A stretch of 7,794 bases of DNA from contig JAKACS010000133.1 in the NCBI GenBank assembly GCA_021821235.1, forward strand, positions 1-7,794, given 5' to 3'. The notes under the pieces were generated by a model. It ran no database searches. It had not been told where the DNA came from and saw only the letters and a program-made list of their open reading frames with translations. Numbering within the stretch: the first letter of the stretch is position 1; each line of letters begins with the position of its first letter. Shown here one piece after another: positions 1-6,299 of the stretch. The position numbers and the translations under genes were made by a program. This DNA comes from Bacillota bacterium. Its GTDB lineage: Bacteria > Bacillota > Bacilli > Bacillales_B > DSM-18226.

Positions 1-665
1 GACATAAATGGATGGGTTGCCGGCAAATAATTTGCGACTGCTGCATCCTGCTGCAGCCTTTCATAAACATCCTGCTTATTGAAAAAGCCCGGATTGTACC
101 ATGGAATCAAATACTGTTTTTGCATACGCTCCTTTACTTGTTTTAATGAAGGTTTTCGCTCGCTTTTTCGATTTGGCAGCCGGTCATACACTACATTTGG
201 AAAGGGGACCTCAACCGTTTCCCATTGATTATGATGATAAAAATAGCCTTTAATCAGCCCTTGTTCCCAATCGATGTGCTGTTCGCCAAAAACGAATGGA
301 AGAGCGCCAACGGATTTTTTTACTGAAAGCAATTTCGCAAAAAAGTAGGAACGCTCGCCAATCGGCTGCAATGGAAAAGGGGTAAAGCCTGAGGTGAAAA
401 TCCCAATCAAAGGACCGATCACCAATGTTTTAGCATCAAAAAATGCGTGAAGCGGGATATCGGAATCGGGAAAGTGAAGAAGATCAGCCAGTCTTTTGCT
501 AATGACAATCCGGTTTTTTTTCTCAGGATGGGCGAGAAAGCGTGCTGCAACGGACTGGGTGCCGAACGCAATTTTCTCAATTTGCCTGTCTGCCACAAGC
601 TCCGGAGGACAGAAAACGACCAGTTGATCGTTTAAAGCGATGTCAATGGGATAGCGTTTTCGCAT
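1..665 (-). CDS. yheD: YheC/YheD-family ATP-grasp coat-associated protein, yheD-like, 3' part outside window
   Basis: Reading leftward from ATG 665-663, the frame is open for 221 codons to the window edge, so this is the N-terminal half of a roughly 450-aa protein. AAAGGAAG at 680-673, with 7 nt to the ATG, is a good ribosome binding site. Family hallmarks are IGPLIGIFT near residue 83, the GERSYFFAKLL segment near 103 and PNVVYDRLPNRK near 156; these match the equivalent parts of the 459-aa gene upstream. The ATP-grasp catalytic half lies beyond the edge. B. subtilis YheD is a mother-cell spore coat-associated protein; no substrate is known for the ATP-grasp fold. It overlaps the preceding yheC-like gene by 23 bp, which implies translational coupling. 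The yheD symbol rests on order (after yheC) and predicted length; the family is sure, the orthology less so. Confidence 0.85.
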   Translation of the reverse strand, partial: MRKRYPIDIALNDQLVVFCPPELVADRQIEKIAFGTQSVAARFLAHPEKKNRIVISKRLADLLHFPDSDIPLHAFFDAKTLVIGPLIGIFTSGFTPFPLQPIGERSYFFAKLLSVKKSVGALPFVFGEQHIDWEQGLIKGYFYHHNQWETVEVPFPNVVYDRLPNRKSERKPSLKQVKERMQKQYLIPWYNPGFFNKQDVYERLQQDAAVANYLPATHPFM

Positions 666-1746
666 AATAGCTCTTCCTTTCTTTTCTGCCGGTTTCAGTC
701 AGCAGCTTTCCATAAAGGACGGGTGCATTGTAAAGGGTCTCTTGTATAGCAGGATTGGTGCTTAAGATGACTTTTCGGCCTGGTTTGGAATTGACATCAA
801 GAATCCATAAAGAACCGTTTTTCGCGATGCCAATATCCACCCCCAGCTCAAACAATGGCAGAAACTCGTTTTCTACTAAACGGGTCAAATGACTTTTTAT
901 ATAGTCGAGTTCTGAACAAATATAAGCTTTCTTTGCGGGAGTTAGTGCCGCTGACCATGATGCAAAGTCGGAAACAATTCCCCCGGCGCTTAAGTTGGAC
1001 AAAATTCCTCCTGTCAAGCCGCTACGAATGCCCCGTCCGCGTTCTGTCCAGTTGCCAGCTGCATCTTTTTGCAACAAGAGGCGAATATCAAACGGCTGCA
1101 GTTCATCATTGGTTAATTCCAGGTATGGCTGTACAAGATAGGGAAGCTGTTGCAGCAAAGGATTAAGCCAGGAAACGAGCTTTTCTTAATTTGGAAATAT
1201 TCTCGAGATAATCTTTTTTTGTTTTTCCGTTTTTACATGGAATGTTTTCTCGTTTTTTTTGAGATAGTAAATTCCATAACCTTGCGCACCGTTAATCGGT
1301 TTGAGTATAATTCTGTGATGCTTTTTAAGCGCTAAAAGCACGTCTTGAGCTTGGTTTACCGTCTTAGAGACTGGTAAGTAAGCGCCTAATTCCGTGTTGT
1401 GTAATGCTTGATACAGTTCTAGTTTGTTTGGCAATCCATATCCTAAAAATTGAATGTCATCCCTGTTTTTGAGCCAAGATACAATCGGGAGACATTGTTT
1501 GGAATGGTCATCAATTCCATAGAAACAGCGATCATAAATCAGTGCTGGAAGAGGAAATTCATCTTCCACCCAACATTCAGAAGATGCATCGAATTTTTTC
1601 CCTTTGACAAGATGGGTGGTTGGAAGGATGCTGGATGGAACAAAGCGGACGCATTCCACTTGCTGGGCAGTTGCACGTTTGGCAACTTCTGTTAAATATT
1701 CGCTTTCGCTGTCCAAAGTTAATGTCATAAATCCAAGTGTTAACAA
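643..1746 (-). pseudogene. yheC: yheC-like ATP-grasp gene interrupted by one in-frame TAA stop
   Basis: A TTG start at 1746-1744 sits 8 nt after a perfect AGGAGG (1760-1755). The frame runs 186 codons, meets TAA at 1188-1186, then continues open in the same frame for 180 more codons to TGA at 645-643. Ignoring the stop, the product is 367 aa, close to B. subtilis YheC (about 363 aa). Both halves carry family motifs. Before the stop: LIYDRCFYGIDDHSKQC near residue 69, FLGYGLPNK near 100, and the ATP-binding ILKPINGAQGYGIYYLK near 147. After it: PFDIRLLLQKD, then ELGVDIG and LDVNSKPG, the metal-binding end of the ATP-grasp domain. The stop separates the two halves of the active site, so a 186-aa product should be inactive. 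The lesion could be CAA to TAA (Gln), but that is a guess; a sequencing error is possible. The start lies 3 nt past the stop of the preceding gene. Confidence 0.85.
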
Positions 1747-1749
1747 CGG

Positions 1750-3129
1750 TTAATCCTCCTTCTCTTCTGTCGTTTCGAAAGCGAGTTTGGTGCAAAGCTG
1801 GATGATCGCTTTCGTCGATGGCCGTATTTTCGTTTTTGTCTGTTCAAAATTTTTGGATGGTTTCGAATTGACTTCGATCAGCCATAGCTTTCCACTCGAG
1901 TCAACGCCAATATCAACCCCGAGTTCGCCGATCAATCCTGTTGTGTTGCGGTCAATTGTGGCTGCTGCCTCAATTGCTAGTTCTTTCATTAAAGAAAGAA
2001 TTTCCTTGGCTGTTTTTTTGGAAAAAAACATCCTCAATGCGGTGATCGGCTTAACCACTTCTCCCCCTCTTGCTAAATTTGAGACAAATTGCTGATCACC
2101 TGAAATCCGGGCGACTATTGAAGTAACATGCCACAAGTCATCCGGATTTTTATGGCATAAAACACGAAAATCAATCAATCGTGATTCGTGAGCAGCAAGC
2201 AAAATTCCTTGTTGGATAATGTATATTCGCTTCGCCAGCAACGGCTGCAGCAATTGGAAAATTCTTTCCGCTGATTGGATTTCAGCTAGCTGACTCGATA
2301 AAGTGCTGGTCGTAGTCTCCAACCGAAACGAGTTTTCTTGTTTTGTCAGTTTGATAATATTTTTGCCTTGGCTTCCATGATCCGGTTTCAAAAAAAGAAT
2401 CGGAAATTTTTCGAGAAATTCCAGCAATTTTTCCTCCGAGAACAATGCTGTTTCCGGTAAATAGGGGAGGAGCTTTCCTTCAAGGCTCAGCAATTCATAG
2501 ACCTCCCACTTCGATAAAAAACGTTCGTTAAAAAACGGTAGTGCGAATCGTTCAAGCTGTTTTCGAAAAGCTTGAAATGTCTGAAGCTGTTCAAGCTTGC
2601 GCGAGTGAATCCGATTATAGATGACGTTTGGCGTCGGAAGCTTTTGGTACTGCCATTTCCCTTCATGCAAGAAATAGCCGTTGACGCCGTTTGCAGTAAA
2701 GCTTTTGTACGTGAAAATGTAAAAAAATCCGCCAAGTTCGCTAGTTTTCACGGCCAATTCCTCGCAAAAGGAATGAATCGAACGAAAATACGGTTCATCA
2801 TCAAGGCTTGAAGGCAGATCTGTTAAAAGTGCGATTACTGGGCCAAGATAGAGACTTCTGTTTGCCGCAGAGGCTTTGGCTAGAAGCTTGACTGTTTGCA
2901 CGGGCAGAGAAAAGTCAGCAAATAGCTGTTCTGGAAAATGGATTTCAGTAATAGGAACATCTTGCAACGATATTTTTACAACTTGCATCATGTTTCCGAT
3001 ATAAAGCTTTATTTTTTGATCTTGTTCAAACCCAAATTCGGTAAGCAATCGTCTGGACATCAGAATTTGCGGTTCGATGCTTACTTGTTTGGTTTTGGCA
3101 ATGGTCACAGGCAGTAACGATAACGACAT
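1750..3129 (-). CDS. YheC/YheD-family endospore coat-associated ATP-grasp protein
   Basis: Intact 459-aa protein, first gene of the three-gene minus-strand cluster. The start is ATG 3129-3127 because TGAGGA lies 6 nt before it; the ATG two codons upstream (3135) is only 1-2 nt from that site. Layout: an N-terminal domain (about 1-90), YLGPVIALLTDLP at 94-106, PNVIYNRI at 167-174, the ATP-grasp lid and phosphate-binding stretch FLKPDHGSQGKNI at 246-258, RLIDFRVL at 317-324, and the catalytic ELGVDIG...LIEVNSKP at 402-424, where the Asp, Glu and Asn would hold Mg-ATP. ATP-grasp enzymes join a carboxylate to an amine or thiol through an acyl phosphate; the substrate of this family is unknown. 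Spore coat association is known for B. subtilis relatives, and the sigma-K-like promoter agrees. By length it is YheD-like, but the cluster also holds a second YheD-like gene, so no symbol is given. Confidence 0.92.
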   Translation of the reverse strand: MSLSLLPVTIAKTKQVSIEPQILMSRRLLTEFGFEQDQKIKLYIGNMMQVVKISLQDVPITEIHFPEQLFADFSLPVQTVKLLAKASAANRSLYLGPVIALLTDLPSSLDDEPYFRSIHSFCEELAVKTSELGGFFYIFTYKSFTANGVNGYFLHEGKWQYQKLPTPNVIYNRIHSRKLEQLQTFQAFRKQLERFALPFFNERFLSKWEVYELLSLEGKLLPYLPETALFSEEKLLEFLEKFPILFLKPDHGSQGKNIIKLTKQENSFRLETTTSTLSSQLAEIQSAERIFQLLQPLLAKRIYIIQQGILLAAHESRLIDFRVLCHKNPDDLWHVTSIVARISGDQQFVSNLARGGEVVKPITALRMFFSKKTAKEILSLMKELAIEAAATIDRNTTGLIGELGVDIGVDSSGKLWLIEVNSKPSKNFEQTKTKIRPSTKAIIQLCTKLAFETTEEKED

Positions 3130-3186
3130 ACGCATTCCTCATTTATTCGGAAAAAGTGAGTAAACCATAGGCAGAAGTTGATATAG

Positions 3187-3214
3187 TATCGTATGAAGAA
3201 AGCCCAGCGGTTGT
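3187..3214 (-). promoter_or_regulatory. Probable sigma-K (mother-cell) promoter of the ATP-grasp cluster
   Basis: On the minus strand CATACGATA (3195-3187) fits the sigma-K -10 consensus CATAnnnTA at every fixed position. ACA (3214-3212) lies 16 bp upstream, at the right distance for the short sigma-K -35 element (mACm, here CACA). Transcription would begin near 3180, leaving a leader of about 50 nt before ATG 3129. CATACGAT also resembles a sigma-E -10, but no good sigma-E -35 is seen. The match is read by eye; its position upstream of spore coat genes adds weight. Confidence 0.6.
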
Positions 3215-3274
3215 GATTCAATTTCCTGCTCATTAGGATGTGAAATGAACGTTCTCGCAATTGCCTACATAGTC

Positions 3275-3283
3275 TGGTATAGT
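3275..3283 (+). promoter_or_regulatory. Extended -10 promoter of yheA
   Basis: TGGTATAGT is an extended -10 element (TGnTATAAT with one mismatch). No convincing -35 lies at 16-18 bp; TTGCCT at 3261 is only 11 bp away. Transcription would start near 3290, giving a leader of about 30 nt that carries AAGGAG at 3304-3309. Confidence 0.5.
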
Positions 3284-3318
3284 TGAAAAGAATGGCAATG
3301 AAGAAGGAGTGGTTGACA

Positions 3319-3669
3319 ATGGCGGTTAATCTTTATGATGCTGCATATGAACTGGAAAAAGCGATTCGTTCAAGTGATGACTTTCAACAGTTAAAACAAG
3401 CATATCAAGATGTGAATGCAGATGAAGCAACACGAAATATGTTTAATCAATTTCGGCAAATTCAAATGAATTTGCAGCAAAAGCAAATGATGGGTCAGGA
3501 TATTTCACAGGCGGAAGTGGAAGAAGCGCAAAAGTCTGTTGCACTTGTTCAGCAAAATGAACAAATTTCAAGGCTGATGCAGGCAGAACAACGGATGAGC
3601 ATGGTCATTGGCGAACTAAACCAGCTTATCATGAAGCCGCTTGAAGAACTATACGGAAACATGCAATAA
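3319..3669 (+). CDS. yheA: YheA, YlbF/YmcA-family small helical protein
   Basis: The 116-aa product starts at ATG 3319, which has AAGGAG 9 nt upstream and gives the MAVNLYDAAYELE beginning typical of YheA (about 117 aa in B. subtilis). Longer in-frame starts at 3283 and 3298 lack a ribosome binding site. The sequence is almost wholly charged and glutamine-rich helix: LYDAAYELEKAIRSSDDF at the N-terminus, NADEATRNMFNQFR near residue 33, the QQKQMMGQDISQAEVE turn near 53, and EQRMSMVIGELNQLIMKPLE near 91. It shares the YlbF/YmcA fold (Pfam Com_YlbF); relatives YlbF and YmcA join YaaT in a complex that affects RNase Y activity, competence, biofilm and sporulation. YheA's own role is unknown. It is transcribed alone, divergent from the ATP-grasp cluster, and closed by a terminator. 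Confidence 0.93.
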   Translation: MAVNLYDAAYELEKAIRSSDDFQQLKQAYQDVNADEATRNMFNQFRQIQMNLQQKQMMGQDISQAEVEEAQKSVALVQQNEQISRLMQAEQRMSMVIGELNQLIMKPLEELYGNMQ

Positions 3670-3678
3670 AGCTGCAAG

Positions 3679-3727
3679 GGGCTCACGAAAAGGCAGTAAT
3701 GGCCTTTTTGGAGAGCTTCTTTTTTAT
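3679..3727 (+). terminator. Rho-independent terminator after yheA
   Basis: AAAAGGC (3688-3694) pairs with GCCTTTT (3702-3708) around a 7-nt loop. An outer GCTC/GAGC pair extends the stem across a small internal bulge, and TTCTTTTTTATT follows. It begins about 10 nt after the yheA stop and isolates yheA from the restriction genes. Confidence 0.8.
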
Positions 3728-3781
3728 TAATCGGATAGATCTTTTAATTTGAATTTTTTACGTCTTTATTGATGAAATATG

Positions 3782-3790
3782 TGGTACAAT
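3782..3790 (+). promoter_or_regulatory. Extended -10 promoter of the restriction endonuclease gene
   Basis: TGGTACAAT is an extended -10 element lying 40 nt before the TTG start. No -35 match is visible at the usual distance, so the promoter may be weak, which suits a restriction nuclease. No copy of the palindrome found at the methyltransferase promoter occurs here. Confidence 0.45.
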
Positions 3791-3829
3791 TTACCTATTG
3801 TCATTGTATAAACGAAGGGATGAGAACAA

Positions 3830-4600
3830 TTGACACCACAAGTCAGAGAACAGATTCGTAACCTTGTAAGAGAAAAAATCATAACAAAGGTTGAAAAATA
3901 TAAACCTGAATCGGAGCATAAACCGTTTTTTACTGCTATCTTTTCTGAGGACAAAATTTTATCCGCATCATTGGTTCATTCCTTTTATACATCCTTTGGA
4001 ATGTCTATTTATGAGCAAATAGCCATTATGCTAGCTAGTGCTGCTGGCTTTCATGTAGCAAGACAGTACAAGTTAGAAGGGGATATTGATCTTGGAACAG
4101 AAAATTTAATTAATCGTCTTTGGGAGCGAGATAAATCGGATGGAAGCCGTGATAAGTTAAAGGAACTTCAGCAAATTCGAGATAGCATTTACCCTGCAAG
4201 ACAAGTAAGGGTTCAAAACGATTCAGTGGTCGATTTATTTATTCAAAAACCAACAGGAGAAGAGTACTATATTGATGTAAAGACAGTTAAACCAAATAAG
4301 GGGGAATTTGAATATCATAAGAGAAAACTGTTAAATTGGGCGGCATATCGCTATTCTGTTAATCGAAAGGCTAACGTGTCTACTTATTTAGCTATTCCAT
4401 ATAACCCATTTTACCCAGCAGCTTATATTACAAGAATGTGGAGTAAAGCAAAATGTATGGATCCGAAACATGATCTTTTAGTTCAAGAAGACTTTTGGAA
4501 TTTAGTGGGAGGGTCAGTTAGTACCTATAATCAGTTAATTGAAATTTTTAAAGAAGTGGGTATAGAGCTTAGCGAAATGATAAACTCAAAATTCAACTAA
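3830..4600 (+). CDS. Type II restriction endonuclease, TdeIII/MjaII-like, predicted GGNCC cutter
   Basis: 256-aa protein starting at TTG 3830, 9 nt after AAGGGA; ATG 3820 is out of frame and soon closes. I recognise it as TdeIII-family from the paired segments VVDLFIQKPTGEEYYIDVKT (133-152) and VKPNKGEFEYHKRKLLNW (153-170). The candidate PD-(D/E)XK site is D135 with D149-x-K151, the usual spacing for two metal-binding acids and the catalytic lysine. The N-terminal 100 residues are helical (SFYTSFGMSIYEQIA near 51). Family members TdeIII and MjaII cut GGNCC, so this target is predicted, not shown. The gene converges on a C5-cytosine methyltransferase 33 bp away, making a complete Type II pair. 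The TTG start and weak promoter would keep expression low. AT-richness exceeds that of the ATP-grasp genes, consistent with horizontal transfer. Nuclease role is very likely; the exact family is somewhat less sure. Confidence 0.87.
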   Translation: MTPQVREQIRNLVREKIITKVEKYKPESEHKPFFTAIFSEDKILSASLVHSFYTSFGMSIYEQIAIMLASAAGFHVARQYKLEGDIDLGTENLINRLWERDKSDGSRDKLKELQQIRDSIYPARQVRVQNDSVVDLFIQKPTGEEYYIDVKTVKPNKGEFEYHKRKLLNWAAYRYSVNRKANVSTYLAIPYNPFYPAAYITRMWSKAKCMDPKHDLLVQEDFWNLVGGSVSTYNQLIEIFKEVGIELSEMINSKFN

Positions 4601-4636
4601 CGATAACAAACAACCTTAGTTGTTCGTTATCGTTAG
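4597..4636. terminator. Long palindrome between convergent R and M genes, holding both stop codons
   Basis: CTAACGATAACAAACAAC (4597-4614) and GTTGTTCGTTATCGTTAG (4619-4636) are inverted repeats of 18 bp with one mismatch around the 4-nt loop CTTA. The nuclease TAA (4598-4600) and the methyltransferase TAA (4635-4633) occupy mirror positions at the two stem ends. A two-way transcription stop is the natural role, but neither side has a strong T-run, so it may act as an RNA 3'-end stabiliser instead. Confidence 0.7.
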
Positions 4637-5943
4637 ATTGAAAGTGCTAGCTGATGATCCTCATTTTCGACTAAATGATCTTCAATTGAGTCACGCTGTG
4701 TTTTCTTTGTTAAACATTCTATGATAGATTGTCCTAACTTATAAGCCAGTTTAACAGGTACAGCATTTCCAATTTGTTTATATTTCTCACCTATTGATCC
4801 TTGAAATTGCCATGAATCAGGGAAAGTTTGAATTCTTGCATATTCCCTTACTGTAAACGGTCTGGTTTCTTCAGGATGGCATCTTTCCGTTTGTTTTTGT
4901 GATGGAGAGGTTGTTAAAGTTAATGAAGGCTCGTCCCAAGAGAGGCGTCTTGCCATGCCTGTTCTTCCTCCACCAGAATAAAAGCTTTTTCCCATAAAAT
5001 CTTTTTGAATTTCCAAAGGTAAATCCCTCCAACATCCCCCGGGTGGAACAAGTTCAAGAATTCTCTTTCGATTGTCCGAGTACTTCATGCCTTCAGAAGG
5101 TGGTACATCTTTTAAGGCTTCTTTTAATGTTACAATTTCTTTCTCTTCTTTAGGAAAGTGAAATTTATAGCCATCCATTGTTCCAATAATTATTACGCGT
5201 TCTCTTTTTTGAGGAACCCCGTAATTCACAGCATTAACAAGCCTGTATTCAACGTTATAACCTAACTCTGTAAGTATTTGGATAATTGTTTTTAGCGTTC
5301 TTCCATTATCGTGGCTGATAATCCCGCGCACATTCTCAGCGAGGAATAATTTTGGACGAATCTCTTTAACAGCTCTTGCGAATTCAAAAAAAAGTGTTCC
5401 GCGAGTATCTTCAAAGCCGAGTTTTTTTCCAGCATAGCTAAATGCTTGGCAGGGGAAGCCGCCAATAACTGCATCCACATCAAATTGGGAAAAATTAATA
5501 TTTTTAACATCTTCATTCATCACATTCCAGTGGGGACGGTTGTATTTTAAAGTTTCACAGGCATATTTATTAATCTCAATTAGTGCTACAGATTCAAGCC
5601 CTGCCTGTTCTAAACCAAGGGCGAGTCCACCTCCGCCAGCAAATAATTCTATCGTTTTAATTCCCTTCGTTATCGAATATGGATAATTATTTTCTGCAAT
5701 CGTTGTTTCAGAATTCCGATTTAGCACGTTTGATTCATTCTCTATTATTTTCATAGGTGAGACTCCTAAAAGTTTGCATAATTTTAATACATTGCTTTTA
5801 ATGGGGGTGAATTTTGGTGATAGCATAACTGATAGTTGATTTTTTGTAATACCTAGGAGCTGAGCTAATTCTGTTTGAGTGGCTATTTGCTTTTTACTCA
5901 TATATTCCTTTACTATTGATTTATCAATTTGCATATTCACCAT
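4633..5943 (-). CDS. DNA (cytosine-5) methyltransferase with N-terminal HTH, Type II modification enzyme
   Basis: 436-aa enzyme transferring a methyl group from S-adenosylmethionine to C5 of cytosine, protecting host DNA from the partner nuclease. All main C5 motifs are present: I, ELFAGGGGLALGLEQAG (99-115), binding the cofactor; IV, GGFPCQAFS (161-169) with nucleophile Cys165; VI, ENVRG (203-207); VIII, QKRERVIIIG (245-254); IX, RRLSWDEPSLTLTT (332-345); X, IGNAVPVKLAY (391-401). The target recognition region lies between VIII and IX; the ERCHPEETRPFTVREYARIQ run (353-372) is typical of GGNCC/GGWCC-type enzymes. Residues 15-66 form a Cro/XRE-like helix-turn-helix (TQTELAQLLGITKNQLSVML). In M.SsoII and M.EcoRII such N-terminal domains repress the enzyme's own gene; a palindrome over this gene's -10 fits that. 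ATG 5943 has only a weak AGAAAG upstream; ATG 5934 is an alternative start. Confidence 0.95.
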   Translation of the reverse strand: MVNMQIDKSIVKEYMSKKQIATQTELAQLLGITKNQLSVMLSPKFTPIKSNVLKLCKLLGVSPMKIIENESNVLNRNSETTIAENNYPYSITKGIKTIELFAGGGGLALGLEQAGLESVALIEINKYACETLKYNRPHWNVMNEDVKNINFSQFDVDAVIGGFPCQAFSYAGKKLGFEDTRGTLFFEFARAVKEIRPKLFLAENVRGIISHDNGRTLKTIIQILTELGYNVEYRLVNAVNYGVPQKRERVIIIGTMDGYKFHFPKEEKEIVTLKEALKDVPPSEGMKYSDNRKRILELVPPGGCWRDLPLEIQKDFMGKSFYSGGGRTGMARRLSWDEPSLTLTTSPSQKQTERCHPEETRPFTVREYARIQTFPDSWQFQGSIGEKYKQIGNAVPVKLAYKLGQSIIECLTKKTQRDSIEDHLVENEDHQLALSI

Positions 5944-5954
5944 CGCTTTCTATT

Positions 5955-5985
5955 AAGCATGTTATGATTTTATAATAACATGCTT
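5955..5985. promoter_or_regulatory. Perfect inverted repeat over the methyltransferase -10: candidate operator
   Basis: AAGCATGTTAT (5955-5965) and ATAACATGCTT (5975-5985) are perfect 11-bp inverted arms with a 9-bp AT-only-but-one spacer that contains the -10 element of the methyltransferase gene. A dimeric HTH protein bound here would block polymerase. The obvious candidate is the N-terminal domain of the methyltransferase itself, giving negative feedback. On the plus strand a T-run follows the right arm, so the same DNA could also form a weak terminator for rightward transcripts. Confidence 0.6.
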
Positions 5986-5995
5986 TTTTTGAAAA
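5967..5995 (-). promoter_or_regulatory. Sigma-A promoter of the methyltransferase gene
   Basis: TTTTCA (5995-5990) and TAAAAT (5972-5967) on the minus strand are separated by exactly 17 bp and match consensus at 4/6 and 5/6. The start would fall near 5960, leaving a leader of only about 17 nt before ATG 5943. Confidence 0.6.
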
Positions 5996-6001
5996 GGAAA
6001 T

Positions 6002-6022
6002 AGTATATTAGAACGAATGTTC
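6002..6022 (-). promoter_or_regulatory. LexA/SOS-type box next to a possible second methyltransferase promoter
   Basis: AGAACGAATGTTCT (6010-6023) is a perfect dyad and holds GAAC-N4-GTTC at 6011-6022. It matches the Bacillus LexA (DinR) consensus CGAACRNRYGTTYG at all but the two outermost positions. On the minus strand TATACT (6007-6002) lies 3 bp downstream and is a good -10, though its -35 (ATCAAA) is poor. LexA here would cover the spacer of that promoter, about 60 bp ahead of the methyltransferase start. Regulation by DNA damage is inferred from sequence only. Confidence 0.4.
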
Positions 6023-6241
6023 TGTTTGATTAAATTAGGTAATGGTTAATGAGCTATCATGAAAAAAAGTGGATTAAACAACGCATTTTCACTGTAGTTT
6101 GGAGAATGCCTATGTTTTGTTGCATATGAATATCAATAGCGACAAAACAGTCTTTATTTCCTGAATTTTAAAGAATATGTCCATTAACTTTATTTGGAAC
6201 AGATCTTCTAGTTCTTCTGCATATCCCTTGTTCTAATCTGG

Positions 6242-6268
6242 TTGCAGGAATCATACAAGTGATATAAG
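6242..6268 (+). promoter_or_regulatory. Candidate promoter of the yhaX-like gene
   Basis: TTGCAG (6242-6247) and TATAAG (6263-6268) are 15 bp apart, which is short; TGA just before the -10 makes it an extended element and may compensate. CATACAAG at 6252 also resembles a sigma-E -10 (CATACAnT), with TTCTAAT 14 bp upstream as a poor -35. The sequence does not decide between the two. Confidence 0.35.
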
Positions 6269-6299
6269 GATAACTTCACCAAGAACAGGGGGCAACAAC

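Larger units (their letters stand above)
5944..6299. other. Intergenic control region between methyltransferase and yhaX-like genes
   Basis: These 356 bp contain no credible gene. The left part carries the methyltransferase promoter, its operator-like palindrome and a LexA-type box. The right end carries the yhaX-like promoter and ribosome binding site. The middle (about 6030-6240) is AT-rich with stops in every frame I read; I see no repeat, riboswitch or RNA gene in it. Confidence 0.6.

Noticed and set aside
1156..1158. TTG at 1158 as the start of a separate 171-aa gene
   Set aside because: It has no ribosome binding site, and the nine codons before it back to the TAA are in the same frame and continue the family alignment. 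It is the second half of the broken gene.
447..1335. Plus-strand open frames at 447-635, 855-1166 and 1150-1335
   Set aside because: They lie antisense to the ATP-grasp genes, whose frames carry conserved motifs; no family features or ribosome binding sites.
3133..3135. ATG 3135 as start of the first ATP-grasp gene
   Set aside because: The TGAGGA site is 1-2 nt away, too close; ATG 3129 has 6 nt spacing.
3283..3318. In-frame upstream starts for yheA (extra 12 residues)
   Set aside because: They lie within or just after the promoter, without a ribosome binding site, and add residues absent from known YheA proteins.
3820..3829. ATG 3820 as start of the nuclease
   Set aside because: It is in a different frame from the nuclease and overlaps the ribosome binding site used by TTG 3830.
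5955..5991. The dyad near the methyltransferase start as a plain rho-independent terminator
   Set aside because: A T-run follows it on the plus strand, but no plus-strand gene ends there, the stem is AT-rich, and it encloses the methyltransferase -10. An operator explains it better, though both roles may coexist.
6059..6097. 12-codon frame beginning ATGAAAAAAAGT after the LexA-type box
   Set aside because: Too short, with no ribosome binding site; composition is typical of AT-rich spacer.
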